A DNA stretch of 64,000 bases from Rickettsiales bacterium (lineage in GTDB: Bacteria > Pseudomonadota > Alphaproteobacteria > Rickettsiales > UBA998). The first letter of the stretch is position 1, and every line of letters starts with the position of its first letter. The position numbers and the translations under genes were made by a program. Positions 7,894 to 16,746 of this stretch are shown piece by piece. Under the pieces are notes generated by a model that had not been told where the DNA came from, made no database searches, and worked only from the letters and a program-made list of their open reading frames with translations. Where the stretch lies: contig JAMWZD010000003.1 of assembly GCA_024304995.1 (NCBI GenBank), positions 372,001-436,000 of the forward strand, read 5' to 3'.

Positions 7894-8909
7894 ACTATGT
7901 CCTTCTGATATGCGCCATCATATGTAGCTTGAGCTATCACGCATATGCAGAGAACAGGACTATCAATCTGGCAACAGGTGCAAGCAATGGCACGTATATT
8001 GAGTTCGGCAAGGACATTGCAAAAGTTGCCAGAAAAGCGCCATATAATGTGGATATAAACGTGCTTGAAACCGCAGGCTCAATAGACAATATCCGAGAAT
8101 TAAAGAAAGATAATGGCATTACGCTGGCAATCGTGCAGTCAGACATATTAGGATTTTTGCAACGCTCAAAAAACAAAAACACCAGAGAAATTGCTGAAAA
8201 TATTGCTCTAATTTTTCCCTTCTACGATGAAGAAGTGCATATTTTAGCGCGAAAAAATATTACTGGTTTAAAAGACCTGCAGGGAAAACGTGTCATTGTG
8301 GGGCAGCAGGGCAGCGGCAATATGATGACAGCAACCAACATTTTGCATATTGCAGGCATTACTCCTTCTGAAACATTATATACTGAACCTGCGCAGGGCG
8401 TGGTGGCGTTGCTTTCCAACAATGCGGATGCACTTATTTTTGTTGGTGGCAAACCAGTGTCTCTGTTTGAAAATCTCTCAAACCTGAAAAAAGCAGATAA
8501 AGGCAAGAACGCACATTTGCTGGAGCATGTTCATTTCGTGCCGATTGATGATCAGCGTGTATTTTCCGAATATCAGCCAACGCGCATTGAAAAAGAAGAT
8601 TATGGGTTTAATGACAAAACTATTCTGACTGCCAAAGTAACCGCATCTTTAGTTACGTATGACACGAAAAGAAAGGAGGATTGCGAACCTCTGTTAAAAG
8701 TGGCAAAAGCGATTGCTGATAATATGGATGCTCTGGCTGAAACAGGACATGATAAATGGAACAATACGGCTTTATATGCCAAGACGGACACGTGGAAAAA
8801 ACATTCCTGCATCTGGGAAAAAGATAGTTTCATCCCCGCCATTCCGCAAACGCCTGAGATTTCTGACGAATTAAGCATTGAATTACTTGATGTCATCCAG
8901 AACAAATAA
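7890..8909 (+). CDS. TAXI-family TRAP-type periplasmic solute-binding protein
   Basis: A signal peptide (MNYVLLICAIICSLSYHAYA) precedes a TAXI-type binding protein. INLATGASNGTYIEFGKDIA is the typical N-terminal motif of the family. LAIVQSDILGFLQ, LQGKRVIVGQQGSGNMMTA and VVALLSNNADALIFVGGKP follow in the normal order. Length is 339 residues, standard for the family. Normally such proteins deliver a ligand to a fused TRAP permease (DctQM), but no permease gene is in this operon. Instead the gene overlaps a one-TM protein upstream and a winged-helix protein downstream. The ligand is unknown. A sensory rather than transport role is plausible. Confidence 0.85.
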   Translation: MNYVLLICAIICSLSYHAYAENRTINLATGASNGTYIEFGKDIAKVARKAPYNVDINVLETAGSIDNIRELKKDNGITLAIVQSDILGFLQRSKNKNTREIAENIALIFPFYDEEVHILARKNITGLKDLQGKRVIVGQQGSGNMMTATNILHIAGITPSETLYTEPAQGVVALLSNNADALIFVGGKPVSLFENLSNLKKADKGKNAHLLEHVHFVPIDDQRVFSEYQPTRIEKEDYGFNDKTILTAKVTASLVTYDTKRKEDCEPLLKVAKAIADNMDALAETGHDKWNNTALYAKTDTWKKHSCIWEKDSFIPAIPQTPEISDELSIELLDVIQNK

Positions 8910-9405
8910 CAATGTGACCGTGCATTGCAGTGATGCAGACATTGCGGAAACATTCCAACGTGTTTTCTCAGCTGCTGCCAAAGCAGATATTGTCATTAAA
9001 ATATCTGACCAGCACGCCCAGTGTTTTCTGGATGATAGTTTACTGCATGAAGCAGAACTGCCCATTTACATGCATGATTTTAAAAAAACATGCGTGAAAA
9101 AACTTGGGTTGATGACAGAACATCATCTGATCCAGTATCATGGAATGGCATTAGACTGCGTTTCAAATCATCTTCTATGCAACAATGAAGAGATTGAACT
9201 GACCGCCAAGGAAACAGCCCTGCTCCGCACATTAATGCAGGCGGATGAAGCAGTTGAGAAAGAAACCCTTATCAACACCATGTGGCAACAGCAATTTGTT
9301 GATACAGGCACATTTGATACGCATCTATATCGCCTGCGTCAAAAGACGGCTGCATATTTTGAGATACTTTGCAGTAACAACCTATATAAGATTATGCTTA
9401 AATAA
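8890..9405 (+). CDS. OmpR/PhoB-type winged-helix DNA-binding protein without a receiver domain, 171 aa
   Basis: The C-terminal ~85 residues follow the Trans_reg_C consensus: IELTAKETALLRTLMQADEA, then a recognition-helix region with TFDTHLYRLRQK and a final beta hairpin (NNLYKIML). The N-terminal ~85 residues are not a normal receiver: no Asp-Asp acidic pocket or phospho-acceptor is evident. I chose ATG 8890; a TTG at 8878 is possible. It overlaps the TAXI gene by 20 bases and so is coupled to it. It probably regulates genes in response to a signal from its membrane and periplasmic partners rather than by classical phosphorylation. Confidence 0.75.
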   Translation: MSSRTNNNVTVHCSDADIAETFQRVFSAAAKADIVIKISDQHAQCFLDDSLLHEAELPIYMHDFKKTCVKKLGLMTEHHLIQYHGMALDCVSNHLLCNNEEIELTAKETALLRTLMQADEAVEKETLINTMWQQQFVDTGTFDTHLYRLRQKTAAYFEILCSNNLYKIMLK

Positions 9406-9461
9406 CAATTCACACGGTAATCCTACTTTACAAAGAAAAAAACGATGTTTAATCTTTTCAC

Positions 9462-9953
9462 ATGAAATCATTCTATTTTTTCTTTTTTTGCGTAAGCACG
9501 ATAGTATGCAGCAGTGCATTTGCACAAACACTGCAATATACATCACGTGACTGGCGCGTATTTACCACTAACAATAATGGCGGCGTATTATGTTATATGG
9601 CCAGTATGCCAGTCAAAAAAACAGGGAATTACAATAATCGTGGCGAGCCGTTTTTGCTGGTTACTCACCGTTCTTCAAGACTGGATGAAGTGAGTGTGTC
9701 GTCAGGTTATCCTTATAAAGAAAATAAAGACGTTACGATAACCATCGGGAAACACAACCATCAACTCTTTGTTCAGGACGAGCGCGCCTGGGCAAAAGAC
9801 TCAAAAACAGATATGTTGCTGGTGGAACGCATGAAAGCAGGTTCAAAACTGACGGTTAAAGGAAATTCAAAGCTGAATACATATTCTATAGACACCTATT
9901 CACTGAACGGATTTTCTGCCGCTTATGCAAAAATGAAAGAAATCTGTCGCTAA
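9462..9953 (+). CDS. Invasion-associated locus B (IalB)-like exported protein, 163 aa
   Basis: A signal peptide (MKSFYFFFFCVSTIVCSSAF, cleavage near AFA|Q) is followed by an IalB-type sequence. Features include RDWRVFTTNNNGGVLCYMAS with a cysteine near the N-terminus, a central lysine-rich DVTITIGKHNHQLFVQDERA, and a C-terminal helix with the second cysteine (SAAYAKMKEICR). The paired cysteines probably form a disulfide. The family is widespread in Alphaproteobacteria; despite its name it is not a specific marker of pathogenicity. It stands alone between the TAXI operon and the EF-hand gene. Confidence 0.75.
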   Translation: MKSFYFFFFCVSTIVCSSAFAQTLQYTSRDWRVFTTNNNGGVLCYMASMPVKKTGNYNNRGEPFLLVTHRSSRLDEVSVSSGYPYKENKDVTITIGKHNHQLFVQDERAWAKDSKTDMLLVERMKAGSKLTVKGNSKLNTYSIDTYSLNGFSAAYAKMKEICR

Positions 9954-10017
9954 ACAATAGAATCTTTATCTCCATGCTCATAGCCTAAGGCATCACAAAA
10001 TTTTATGGAGTTTAAAT

Positions 10018-10431
10018 ATGAATAAATTTTTACTAGGTGCTTTACTTTCAACCGCTGTAGTTGCAGGTGGTGTACATGCGGGACATCATGAAAATTACGG
10101 AGATCATGGTGGTTCTATGTTTGATGTAATGGATACTAACAAGGACGGCAAAGTAAGCCGCGAGGAAGCCAACAAAAAAGCAAATGACCGTTTCGATATG
10201 GCTGATAAAAATAAAGATGGTTATGTCACTCGTGAAGAAATGATGGAAGCAAAAGAGCATTATAAAGGCGAAAAAAAGCACCATAGCATGAAAAAAGATG
10301 GCAAGGATATGGTGAATGTTCCAGAAACTGAAGGTGTTATCCCTGATATTAAAATCAAAGAAGGTGAGCTACGCAATGAAATGCGCGTCTCTCCAGTCGA
10401 TGAGCCAAAAATCAAAACACCTTTAGATTAA
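10018..10431 (+). CDS. Exported EF-hand calcium-binding protein, 137 aa
   Basis: A signal peptide (MNKFLLGALLSTAVVAGGVH, cleavage near VHA|G) is followed by a His/Gly-rich stretch and two canonical EF-hand loops: DTNKDGKVSREE and DKNKDGYVTREE. Both have Asp/Asn at positions 1, 3 and 5, Gly at 6 and Glu at 12. It should bind Ca2+ in the periplasm. The C-terminal third is Lys/Glu/Pro-rich without a known fold. The SD (TATGGAG) lies before the ATG. A strong hairpin terminator lies 20 bases after the stop, so it is probably monocistronic. Confidence 0.85.
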   Translation: MNKFLLGALLSTAVVAGGVHAGHHENYGDHGGSMFDVMDTNKDGKVSREEANKKANDRFDMADKNKDGYVTREEMMEAKEHYKGEKKHHSMKKDGKDMVNVPETEGVIPDIKIKEGELRNEMRVSPVDEPKIKTPLD

Positions 10432-10450
10432 TCTTTGTTAGGTAAAAAGT

Positions 10451-10483
10451 AAAATCCGCTGTTATTTATAATGGCGGATTTTT
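10451..10483. terminator. Bidirectional rho-independent terminator between EF-hand gene and recG
   Basis: A perfect 9-bp stem, AAAATCCGC (10451-10459) with GCGGATTTT (10474-10482), has a 14-base loop and T runs on both strands. It lies between two convergent genes and can serve both. Confidence 0.85.
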
Positions 10484-10511
10484 CGTATGTTCAATATTTA
10501 AAAATTTTACG

Positions 10512-12620
10512 TTATCCTGATGTAATAAATTTTTTTGCATCATCAATATAGAAAAAATGCAATAATCCATTATACACGTCTTTTGAATGAAGCTGCATAA
10601 TAGCCTTATCTGACAGCGCGATACGTGCTTCTTTTTGCGCCATTTGCATAAGCTCGGAGTGTTTTTCCAGTTCCAAAAACAGATATTGTGGCAGCCCCGT
10701 CTGCCGTGTGCCAAGCATTTCTCCTGCCCCGCGCAGTCGCAGATCCGCTTCTGAGATGATGAAGCCATCATTCGTATCACGCATAATATTCAGCCGTTCT
10801 TTTGCTGTTTTGGAACATGCATCAGCATAAAGCAGGATGCAACGTGACTGTTTGTTGCCTCGCCCCACACGCCCACGCAGCTGGTGCAGTTGCGCCAGTC
10901 CAAACCGTTCGGCATTTTCAATGATCATAATGGTAGCGTCTGGTACGTCCACCCCAACTTCGACCACCGTTGTAGCCACCAGAATTTTAATATGACTTTC
11001 TTTAAATTGCTGCATCACCTCATTGCGTTCATGCATGTGCATTTTGCCATGCATTAAGCCTACATGCTCGCCAAATATGGCTTTAAGTTCGGCAAATCGA
11101 GCTTCCGCCGCCTGCCAATGCATATCAGGATTGTCATTTTCTTCCACTAATGGACAGATCCAGTAGAGTTTTTCACCTGCCTCCACTGCTCGCTGCACGG
11201 CCTGCATCATATCATCTATTCGGGAAAGGGGCAGGGCGCGCGTGTCTATTTCCTGCCTGCCTTTTGGTTTTTGTTTTAATACGGATACATCCAAATCGCC
11301 ATATTGCGCCAGTGACAGACTGCGCGGGATAGGGGTTGCGGTCATTAATAATAAATGCGGGTGCAACCCTTTCTCAGAGAGTTTCATTCGTTGCTGCACA
11401 CCGAAACGATGTTGCTCATCCACCACAACAAGCCCCAGCTGGCGAAATTCAACCATATCCTGAAAGAGTGCATGAGTGCCGATCACCAGCGCAGCTGGAT
11501 GCTGGCTTATCTGTTCACGCACTTTGCGTTTTGTGGCTTCAGTCAATGACCCTGCGAGAAAAATAATGTCCTTTTTTCCTTCAGGGAAAAGTGTGCATAG
11601 AGCTTCATAATGCTGTCTGGCTAGAATTTCTGTTGGCACCATCAGCGCAGATTGATATCCCTGCTGATGCGCTGCCACCATGGCAACAAAGGCAATGATG
11701 GTTTTGCCTGCGCCCACATCTCCCTGTAGCAGACGCAACATGCGTGCTCCAGATTGCATATCTTCTGAAATCTCATCAAGAATCTGCATTTGTCCTTCCG
11801 TCAGCGTGAAGGGCAGGCGGGCAAGCCACGCAGCAATTTCTGGCAGTTTCAGGCAGTTGAGCGTTATGCCTTCGACCACCTGCTGCTTTGAGCGCAACAA
11901 TTGCATGGAAAGCTGATGGGCAAGCGCTTCATCATATGCCAAGCGTTCGCGTGCTTTGGGCAGGTCTTCCAGTGTGTCGGGTCTGTGCAGTGTGCGCAAA
12001 GAGTTGCTGAAGGATGACCAGCCAAAGTGCTGTATGGTGGATTCAAGCAGCCATTCTTCATGTGTTGAAGGCAGAGCCTGCAAAGCGGATTCCATCCAGC
12101 GGGAAAACATTTTGGACGAAATGCCCTCAGTTGCATGATAAATTGCATCCAGCCTGCAAACCTGCGCTGCTTTTTCAGGGACGGAAATAATATCAGGATG
12201 TGTCATTTGCCACATGCTGTCATATAGCTGCAATTCACCGCTTATCAGCCGTTCTTCACCGATAGGAAATTGCTGTTTGAGATATCGTGTATCCCCGCGA
12301 AAAAAAATCAGCAACATGCTGGCGGTGTCATCTTCACATTGAATTTTATATGGCGCAGGGCGTGTGCGCGAATATGGCGGTGCAAAATGCTTTACTGCTT
12401 TGACGATGAGCGTCCGTGTGCCTTCCCCAGAATTTACCAGCTTCGTAATCTCACGCCTGTCAATATAATCAAATGGCACATGGCACAGTAAATCCCGAAT
12501 TTCTGCGCGTCCTGTTCGCTTGTAATGGCGGCTCATATAGGCAGTTATACGGCGCTCATGATGCTCCCCAATGCCCTTTAACGTGGTCACTGGTCGGGTT
12601 AGTGCATCAAAAAGTTTCAT
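10512..12620 (-). CDS. recG: ATP-dependent DNA helicase RecG
   Basis: RecG remodels stalled replication forks and Holliday junctions. The 702-residue length is normal. The N-terminal wedge/OB part includes PYKIQCEDDTASMLLIFFRG. Walker A is LLQGDVGAGKTIIAF, the DExH box is VVVDEQHRFGVQQR, and motif III is LLMTATPIPRSL. The C-terminal helicase lobe has TTVVEVGVDVPDATIMIIEN and QLHQLRGRVGRG, followed by the RecG-specific FIISEADLRLRGAGEMLGTR block. It is a single gene, divergent from a small membrane protein. Confidence 0.97.
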   Translation of the reverse strand: MKLFDALTRPVTTLKGIGEHHERRITAYMSRHYKRTGRAEIRDLLCHVPFDYIDRREITKLVNSGEGTRTLIVKAVKHFAPPYSRTRPAPYKIQCEDDTASMLLIFFRGDTRYLKQQFPIGEERLISGELQLYDSMWQMTHPDIISVPEKAAQVCRLDAIYHATEGISSKMFSRWMESALQALPSTHEEWLLESTIQHFGWSSFSNSLRTLHRPDTLEDLPKARERLAYDEALAHQLSMQLLRSKQQVVEGITLNCLKLPEIAAWLARLPFTLTEGQMQILDEISEDMQSGARMLRLLQGDVGAGKTIIAFVAMVAAHQQGYQSALMVPTEILARQHYEALCTLFPEGKKDIIFLAGSLTEATKRKVREQISQHPAALVIGTHALFQDMVEFRQLGLVVVDEQHRFGVQQRMKLSEKGLHPHLLLMTATPIPRSLSLAQYGDLDVSVLKQKPKGRQEIDTRALPLSRIDDMMQAVQRAVEAGEKLYWICPLVEENDNPDMHWQAAEARFAELKAIFGEHVGLMHGKMHMHERNEVMQQFKESHIKILVATTVVEVGVDVPDATIMIIENAERFGLAQLHQLRGRVGRGNKQSRCILLYADACSKTAKERLNIMRDTNDGFIISEADLRLRGAGEMLGTRQTGLPQYLFLELEKHSELMQMAQKEARIALSDKAIMQLHSKDVYNGLLHFFYIDDAKKFITSG

Positions 12621-12657
12621 TCCTGCATCTTATTTGCTCAAATCATGCTTTGCAACC

Positions 12658-12686
12658 TTGACAGCACATGCAAAACCACATTAAAT
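12658..12686 (+). promoter_or_regulatory. Candidate sigma-70 promoter for the gene at 12715
   Basis: A perfect -35 box TTGACA (12658-12663) is followed after 17 bases by TTAAAT (12681-12686), a 4/6 match to the -10 consensus. It lies about 30 bases before the GTG start, which has a GGAGG ribosome-binding site. The call rests on sequence match only. Confidence 0.45.
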
Positions 12687-12714
12687 TATGCACATATGAT
12701 TATGTGGAGGCATT

Positions 12715-13071
12715 GTGCTGCAACGTTTTAGCACTGGTTTTTTGGTTGGTACGTGTTTAATGCATGTATTATGCTGTGGATTACCTTTAATTTTGAGCAT
12801 TTCCAGCCTGGCTGCCTTACTGGGGGTCAGCGGAGCAGACGTGGCAAACCACGCATGGTTTGAACCCTATGAAGCGCCTATAATGATTATTGCAGGGGCA
12901 TTGTTGCTGTTATGCGCTTTGTCTGTTGGCATCAGTAAGATTATAGATTGCAGAAAGGATGGCGCATGTGAACACGCGCCATGTGATAAAAAGAAAGATC
13001 TGTCCGTTCTGATTCTTGGTATATCTGCCGTCGTATATAGTGCAAATCTGGCGCTATATTTCGCGCACTAA
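12715..13071 (+). CDS. Small Cys-rich membrane protein with CCGLP motif, 118 aa (MerC-like?)
   Basis: A GTG start is preceded by a strong GGAGG site. Hydrophobic segments are LVGTCLMHVLCCGLPLILSI, then APIMIIAGALLLLCALSVGI and a C-terminal LILGISAVVYSANLALYF. The first carries a membrane-embedded Cys pair (HVLCCGLP) resembling MerC-like or other metal-handling membrane proteins. A Cys-containing soluble loop (DCRKDGACEHAPCDKKKD) adds possible thiol ligands. A role in transition-metal transport or sensing is therefore plausible but not proven. It is divergent from recG and convergent with the next gene, 3 bases away. Confidence 0.6.
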   Translation: MLQRFSTGFLVGTCLMHVLCCGLPLILSISSLAALLGVSGADVANHAWFEPYEAPIMIIAGALLLLCALSVGISKIIDCRKDGACEHAPCDKKKDLSVLILGISAVVYSANLALYFAH

Positions 13072-13074
13072 AAT

Positions 13075-13875
13075 TTATTCTTCCGTATCATCTGGTTGGG
13101 TTGGCTTGAAATCCGCAATGTTTTTGCGTCTGTTCTGCTTGACCTGTACCATAGAGGTGAAACGCCCCATAGCCGCTTTTGGCTCAGCTTCCACTTTTTT
13201 AACTTTTGTTTCTTTTGGCTTATAGTTATTAGGTTTGCACGTTATCGTAAATCCGCCCTCATGCAGCGCTTCCACTTCAAGAATGACGCGCTTTAATGGC
13301 AGATCGTCTTCTTCCATAGAACGCTGATACAGAATGGTGAAAACTTTGTTCTGGCTGGGGATGGTAACGTCAGGAAAATCTTCCGCAAGCGTCATTAAGT
13401 CAGAATAGGCTTCGTCGATGCTGTCATAACGCCAGCCTTTTTTAATGCGGCGCAGCACCCAATAGCCCCAGTCAGGGTGACGGTTCTTTTTGCGGCGGCG
13501 TTGCGGATGGCGTTTTGCATCTGCCACCACTTTCTGCGCGGCAAGTGTGAATGTTTTGTCGGGTTGTTCATCAATATAAATAATGGCATAATTGCCGATG
13601 CACCCTGCTTCGGCTTCTTCTTCTGTCACATCATATCCACGAATCCATAATATAGTGCGTGGCACTTCTTCTTCCTGACCGTAAGAAGAGCGTACAAAAC
13701 GCGACTGCACATATTCCAGTTTTTTCTCTGCCTGATCACGTGATGAAAAAATATAATGTCCATTAAGAATAGCATCTATGATAGGACTTTTAACATTAGC
13801 CAAAAACTTCTTTGGTTTTTTGCGCTGCTGCGCCGAACGTTCATCAGTCTGCGCTTCTGCTTGATCATGTGACAT
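13075..13875 (-). CDS. Hypothetical protein, 266 aa, basic
   Basis: No family was recognised. The protein is soluble, with no signal peptide or TM. It begins with a low-complexity polar leader (QAEAQTDERSAQQRKKPKK), has a basic Arg/Lys/His cluster in the middle (AKRHPQRRRKKNRHPDWGYW) and a Lys-rich C-terminus. The central sequence GNYAIIYIDEQPDKTFTL and YWVLRRIKKGWRYDSIDEAY reads as a compact mixed alpha/beta domain. The basic patch could bind nucleic acid. It is divergent from dnaX across a 173-base AT-rich region. Confidence 0.6.
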   Translation of the reverse strand: MSHDQAEAQTDERSAQQRKKPKKFLANVKSPIIDAILNGHYIFSSRDQAEKKLEYVQSRFVRSSYGQEEEVPRTILWIRGYDVTEEEAEAGCIGNYAIIYIDEQPDKTFTLAAQKVVADAKRHPQRRRKKNRHPDWGYWVLRRIKKGWRYDSIDEAYSDLMTLAEDFPDVTIPSQNKVFTILYQRSMEEDDLPLKRVILEVEALHEGGFTITCKPNNYKPKETKVKKVEAEPKAAMGRFTSMVQVKQNRRKNIADFKPTQPDDTEE

Positions 13876-14048
13876 AAATAAATACCTTGCAATTAGACGT
13901 GTCTATATAGTTTATTACTTAATCTTTATTATAATAGATAAAGTAAAAGAAATAAACTAATTTTTTATTAAAAGTTCATTTTAAACCTTAATGGTTAATA
14001 TTATCTTTATTTCTGGACAATAAATTTTTCTGAGGTAATGTCATTCAT

Positions 14049-15743
14049 ATGGCTGAATATAAGGTATTAGCGCGGAAATATCGTCCGCAGAATTTTGATG
14101 ATCTGGTAGGGCAGGATGTGCTGGTGCAAACATTGCGCAATGCGATAGATTCTAACCGCATCGCACATGCATTTTTGCTCACTGGCATACGCGGCATTGG
14201 GAAAACCACCACAGCCCGCATCATTGCAAAAGCGCTGAACTGTTTAGGGGCAGATGGAAACGCAGACCAACCGACGATAGCGCCTTGCGGAGTGTGCAGC
14301 AATTGCGAGCAAATTCGTGATGACAGGCATGTTGATGTGCTGGAAATGGATGCGGCATCCCGCACGGGGGTGGGGGACATTCGCGAGATCATAGACTCGA
14401 TCTACTACAAGCCCAGCGCCGCACGATATAAAGTGTATATTATTGATGAAGCGCATATGCTTTCTAACAACGCATTTAATGCATTGCTCAAGACACTGGA
14501 AGAACCACCAGCGCATGTGATTTTCATATTCGCGACCACCGAAATCCGCAAAATTCCTGTTACCATTCTTTCACGTTGTCAGCGGTTTGACTTGCAGCGA
14601 CTGAACACTAAGGAACTGACAGACCATTTAAGCAATATTGCCAAAAAGGAAAATGTGCAGGCGGGCAGTGAAGCGCTGGAATTAGTATCTATTGCTGCGG
14701 AGGGGTCCGTCAGGGATGCATTATCACTGATGGATCAGGCAATAGCACACGCGCAAAATGGTGACGAGATAACGATCACGGCAGACATTGTCCGTGAATT
14801 GTTAGGACTGGTGGACAGAACCAAACTTTATATCATGCTTGAGCATCTTTTTGCGGGAAAATGCAAAGAGGCGCTGGAATTGCTGGAATCACATCATCTG
14901 GAAGGGGCGCACATGCCAACTCTGCTGCAGGATATGATGCAGGCAGTGCATTTGATCAGCCGCTTGCTGGTAGACAAAAACTATGCGCTTAATTCTACAT
15001 TTTCAGAACATGAAAAATCATTATTAGGCGGTCTGGCAGCAAAACTGAATATTCCGTCCACTACCAAAGCATGGCAGATTTTAACTTCCAGCGCGAATGA
15101 AATTAAACATGCCTCAAATGCGTTGGCGGCTATGGAAATGCTGTTTATCCGTTTTTCTTATTCTGCGAATATGCCAGACCCTACCGATCTATTAAAAATA
15201 TTGCAGGATGGCAGCGCCGCAGTTAGTGCTGGCGCTCCTGCTAAAGCGCCTGTTTCAGGCGGTTCTGGCGCATTGCTTCAGGCGGCGCAACCTGCTATTG
15301 CACATGCATCGCCATTGCCACAGAGTGAGCATTTGTCCCTTGTGGCACATAACCCAGAGATTGATCGCAAAGCCGTTGCTGCCAGAGAGATTAGCAGCTA
15401 TGCAGAAATAATTGCCATTTGTGAAGAAGCGCGCGAAATGCTGCTGGTGCATCCTCTCAAAAGCACGATGCGGTTTGTCTCCTGTGAGAACCACACGCTG
15501 ACCTTTTCCAAAGCATCACAGCTTGAACCGCAGCAGGCGAACACACTAAAACAACTGCTTAAAGAACAAACGCAGGCAGACTGGCAGATTCGCTATGTGG
15601 ATGAAGACGGCGAACTTCCGATACACGAACAGGAAGAACGCGCGATGAATGCAGATATTGAAGCGGCGAAAAAAGCGCCCGTGGTTGCTTCCATACTTGA
15701 ACATTTTGAAGATGCGCGTATTGTAAGCGTACAGAATAACTAA
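14049..15743 (+). CDS. dnaX: DNA polymerase III subunit gamma/tau
   Basis: This is the AAA+ ATPase of the clamp loader. The N-terminus YKVLARKYRPQNFDDLVGQD is diagnostic. Walker A is GIRGIGKTTTA, a zinc-binding CGVCSNC follows, Walker B and the DEAx box lie in VYIIDEAHMLSNNAFNALLK, and the sensor-1 / Arg-finger region is FATTEIRKIPVTILSRCQRF. At 564 residues it includes a domain IV/V tail with a variable Ala/Pro linker. It heads dnaX-ybaB-recR, a conserved recombination/replication cluster. Confidence 0.96.
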   Translation: MAEYKVLARKYRPQNFDDLVGQDVLVQTLRNAIDSNRIAHAFLLTGIRGIGKTTTARIIAKALNCLGADGNADQPTIAPCGVCSNCEQIRDDRHVDVLEMDAASRTGVGDIREIIDSIYYKPSAARYKVYIIDEAHMLSNNAFNALLKTLEEPPAHVIFIFATTEIRKIPVTILSRCQRFDLQRLNTKELTDHLSNIAKKENVQAGSEALELVSIAAEGSVRDALSLMDQAIAHAQNGDEITITADIVRELLGLVDRTKLYIMLEHLFAGKCKEALELLESHHLEGAHMPTLLQDMMQAVHLISRLLVDKNYALNSTFSEHEKSLLGGLAAKLNIPSTTKAWQILTSSANEIKHASNALAAMEMLFIRFSYSANMPDPTDLLKILQDGSAAVSAGAPAKAPVSGGSGALLQAAQPAIAHASPLPQSEHLSLVAHNPEIDRKAVAAREISSYAEIIAICEEAREMLLVHPLKSTMRFVSCENHTLTFSKASQLEPQQANTLKQLLKEQTQADWQIRYVDEDGELPIHEQEERAMNADIEAAKKAPVVASILEHFEDARIVSVQNN

Positions 15744-15765
15744 AGAGATATAAGGACAAATTATC

Positions 15766-16089
15766 ATGATGAATATTCAGAAAATGATGAAACAGGCGCA
15801 GCAAATGCAGCAGAAAATTCAGGATATGCAGGAAGAAATTCAGGCAAAAGAATTTGAAGGCAGCGCAGGTGGTGGCATGGTGAACATCACCATTAATGGC
15901 AAAGGCATAATGCGCAAAATAGCTCTGGATGATTCTCTGATTGATAAAGACGAAAAAGAAATTCTGGAAGATCTGATTATTGCCGCTTTCAACGAAGCAA
16001 AGAAAAAAGCAGATGATGCCACTGCAGATGCGATGAGTGATGCAACAAGTGGCATGAACCTGCCTGCGGGAATGAAGCTGCCATTTTAA
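15766..16089 (+). CDS. ybaB: YbaB/EbfC family nucleoid-associated protein
   Basis: This small (107 aa) dimeric DNA-binding protein has the usual architecture: an N-terminal amphipathic helix rich in Met/Gln (MKQAQQMQQKIQDMQEEI), a central beta sheet with GMVNITINGKGIMRKIALD, and a C-terminal helix (LEDLIIAAFNEAKKKAD). The DDSLID-like acidic segment and the terminal Gly/Met/Pro tail are typical. It lies between dnaX and recR, the standard position. Two adjacent ATGs (15766 and 15769) are possible starts. Confidence 0.93.
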   Translation: MMNIQKMMKQAQQMQQKIQDMQEEIQAKEFEGSAGGGMVNITINGKGIMRKIALDDSLIDKDEKEILEDLIIAAFNEAKKKADDATADAMSDATSGMNLPAGMKLPF

Positions 16090-16143
16090 AGATTGCGCAA
16101 CTGTCACTGGAGTTAAGGCGCGAAGGCGCATATATTATTGCAT

Positions 16144-16743
16144 ATGGCGTCTTATAATATTTCAGTCATAGACCAGTTAATTCAATCTGTATCCCGCCTT
16201 CCTGGGCTGGGGCCACGTTCGGCGCGGCGCATTGTGTTGCACCTGTTGCAAAAGCCTGAAAAGGCGATGCTGCCATTGATCGACCAGTTGCAGAATGTGA
16301 AAGAATCTGTGCAGACATGCAGCACATGCCGCAATCTGGATGTGATTAATCCCTGCACAATCTGCGCGACTACATCACGTGATACTTCCACCATTTGCGT
16401 GGTGGAAGATGTGTCAGATTTGTGGGCGATTGAACGCGTAGGGATGTATCGCGGGGTGTATTTCGTGCTCGGTGGCGTGTTATCTGCAATGGACGGGCAG
16501 ACACCAGACATGCTTGGCATACCTGAATTAATTGTACGCACACACACGCAACATATCACAGAAATCATCATGGCAACCAATGCCACGGCAGATGGGCAGA
16601 CAACCGCTTTTTACATTCAGGAACAGTTGCCAGCAGAAAAAAACATCCGCGTGACACGACTGGCGCAAGGCATCCCCATTGGAGGGGATCTGGATTATGT
16701 GGATGATAATACGTTACACAAAGCATTGCAGGCGAGGCATTAA
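16144..16743 (+). CDS. recR: Recombination mediator protein RecR
   Basis: RecR acts with RecF/RecO to load RecA at gaps. It has an N-terminal HhH (LPGLGPRSARRIVLHLL), a Cys4 zinc finger (CSTCRNLDVINPCTIC), and a Toprim domain (ICVVEDVSDLWAIERVGMY, later ITEIIMATNATADGQTTAFY). The C-terminal Walker-B-like region is VTRLAQGIPIGGDLDYVDD. I chose ATG 16144, which gives 199 residues, the usual length; a TTG at 16138 is less likely. It ends 3 bases before lolA. Confidence 0.95.
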   Translation: MASYNISVIDQLIQSVSRLPGLGPRSARRIVLHLLQKPEKAMLPLIDQLQNVKESVQTCSTCRNLDVINPCTICATTSRDTSTICVVEDVSDLWAIERVGMYRGVYFVLGGVLSAMDGQTPDMLGIPELIVRTHTQHITEIIMATNATADGQTTAFYIQEQLPAEKNIRVTRLAQGIPIGGDLDYVDDNTLHKALQARH

Positions 16744-16746
16744 ACC

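Noticed and set aside
13876-14048. Signal recognition particle RNA upstream of dnaX
   Set aside because: The region is AT-rich and lacks the conserved tetraloop and GGAAGGAAGCAGCC-type core.
15669-15675. AAAAAAG run near the 3' end of dnaX as a programmed frameshift
   Set aside because: The run is read in frame as AAA AAA G, not A AAA AAG as in E. coli, and lies about 25 codons before the stop, too late to give a gamma subunit.
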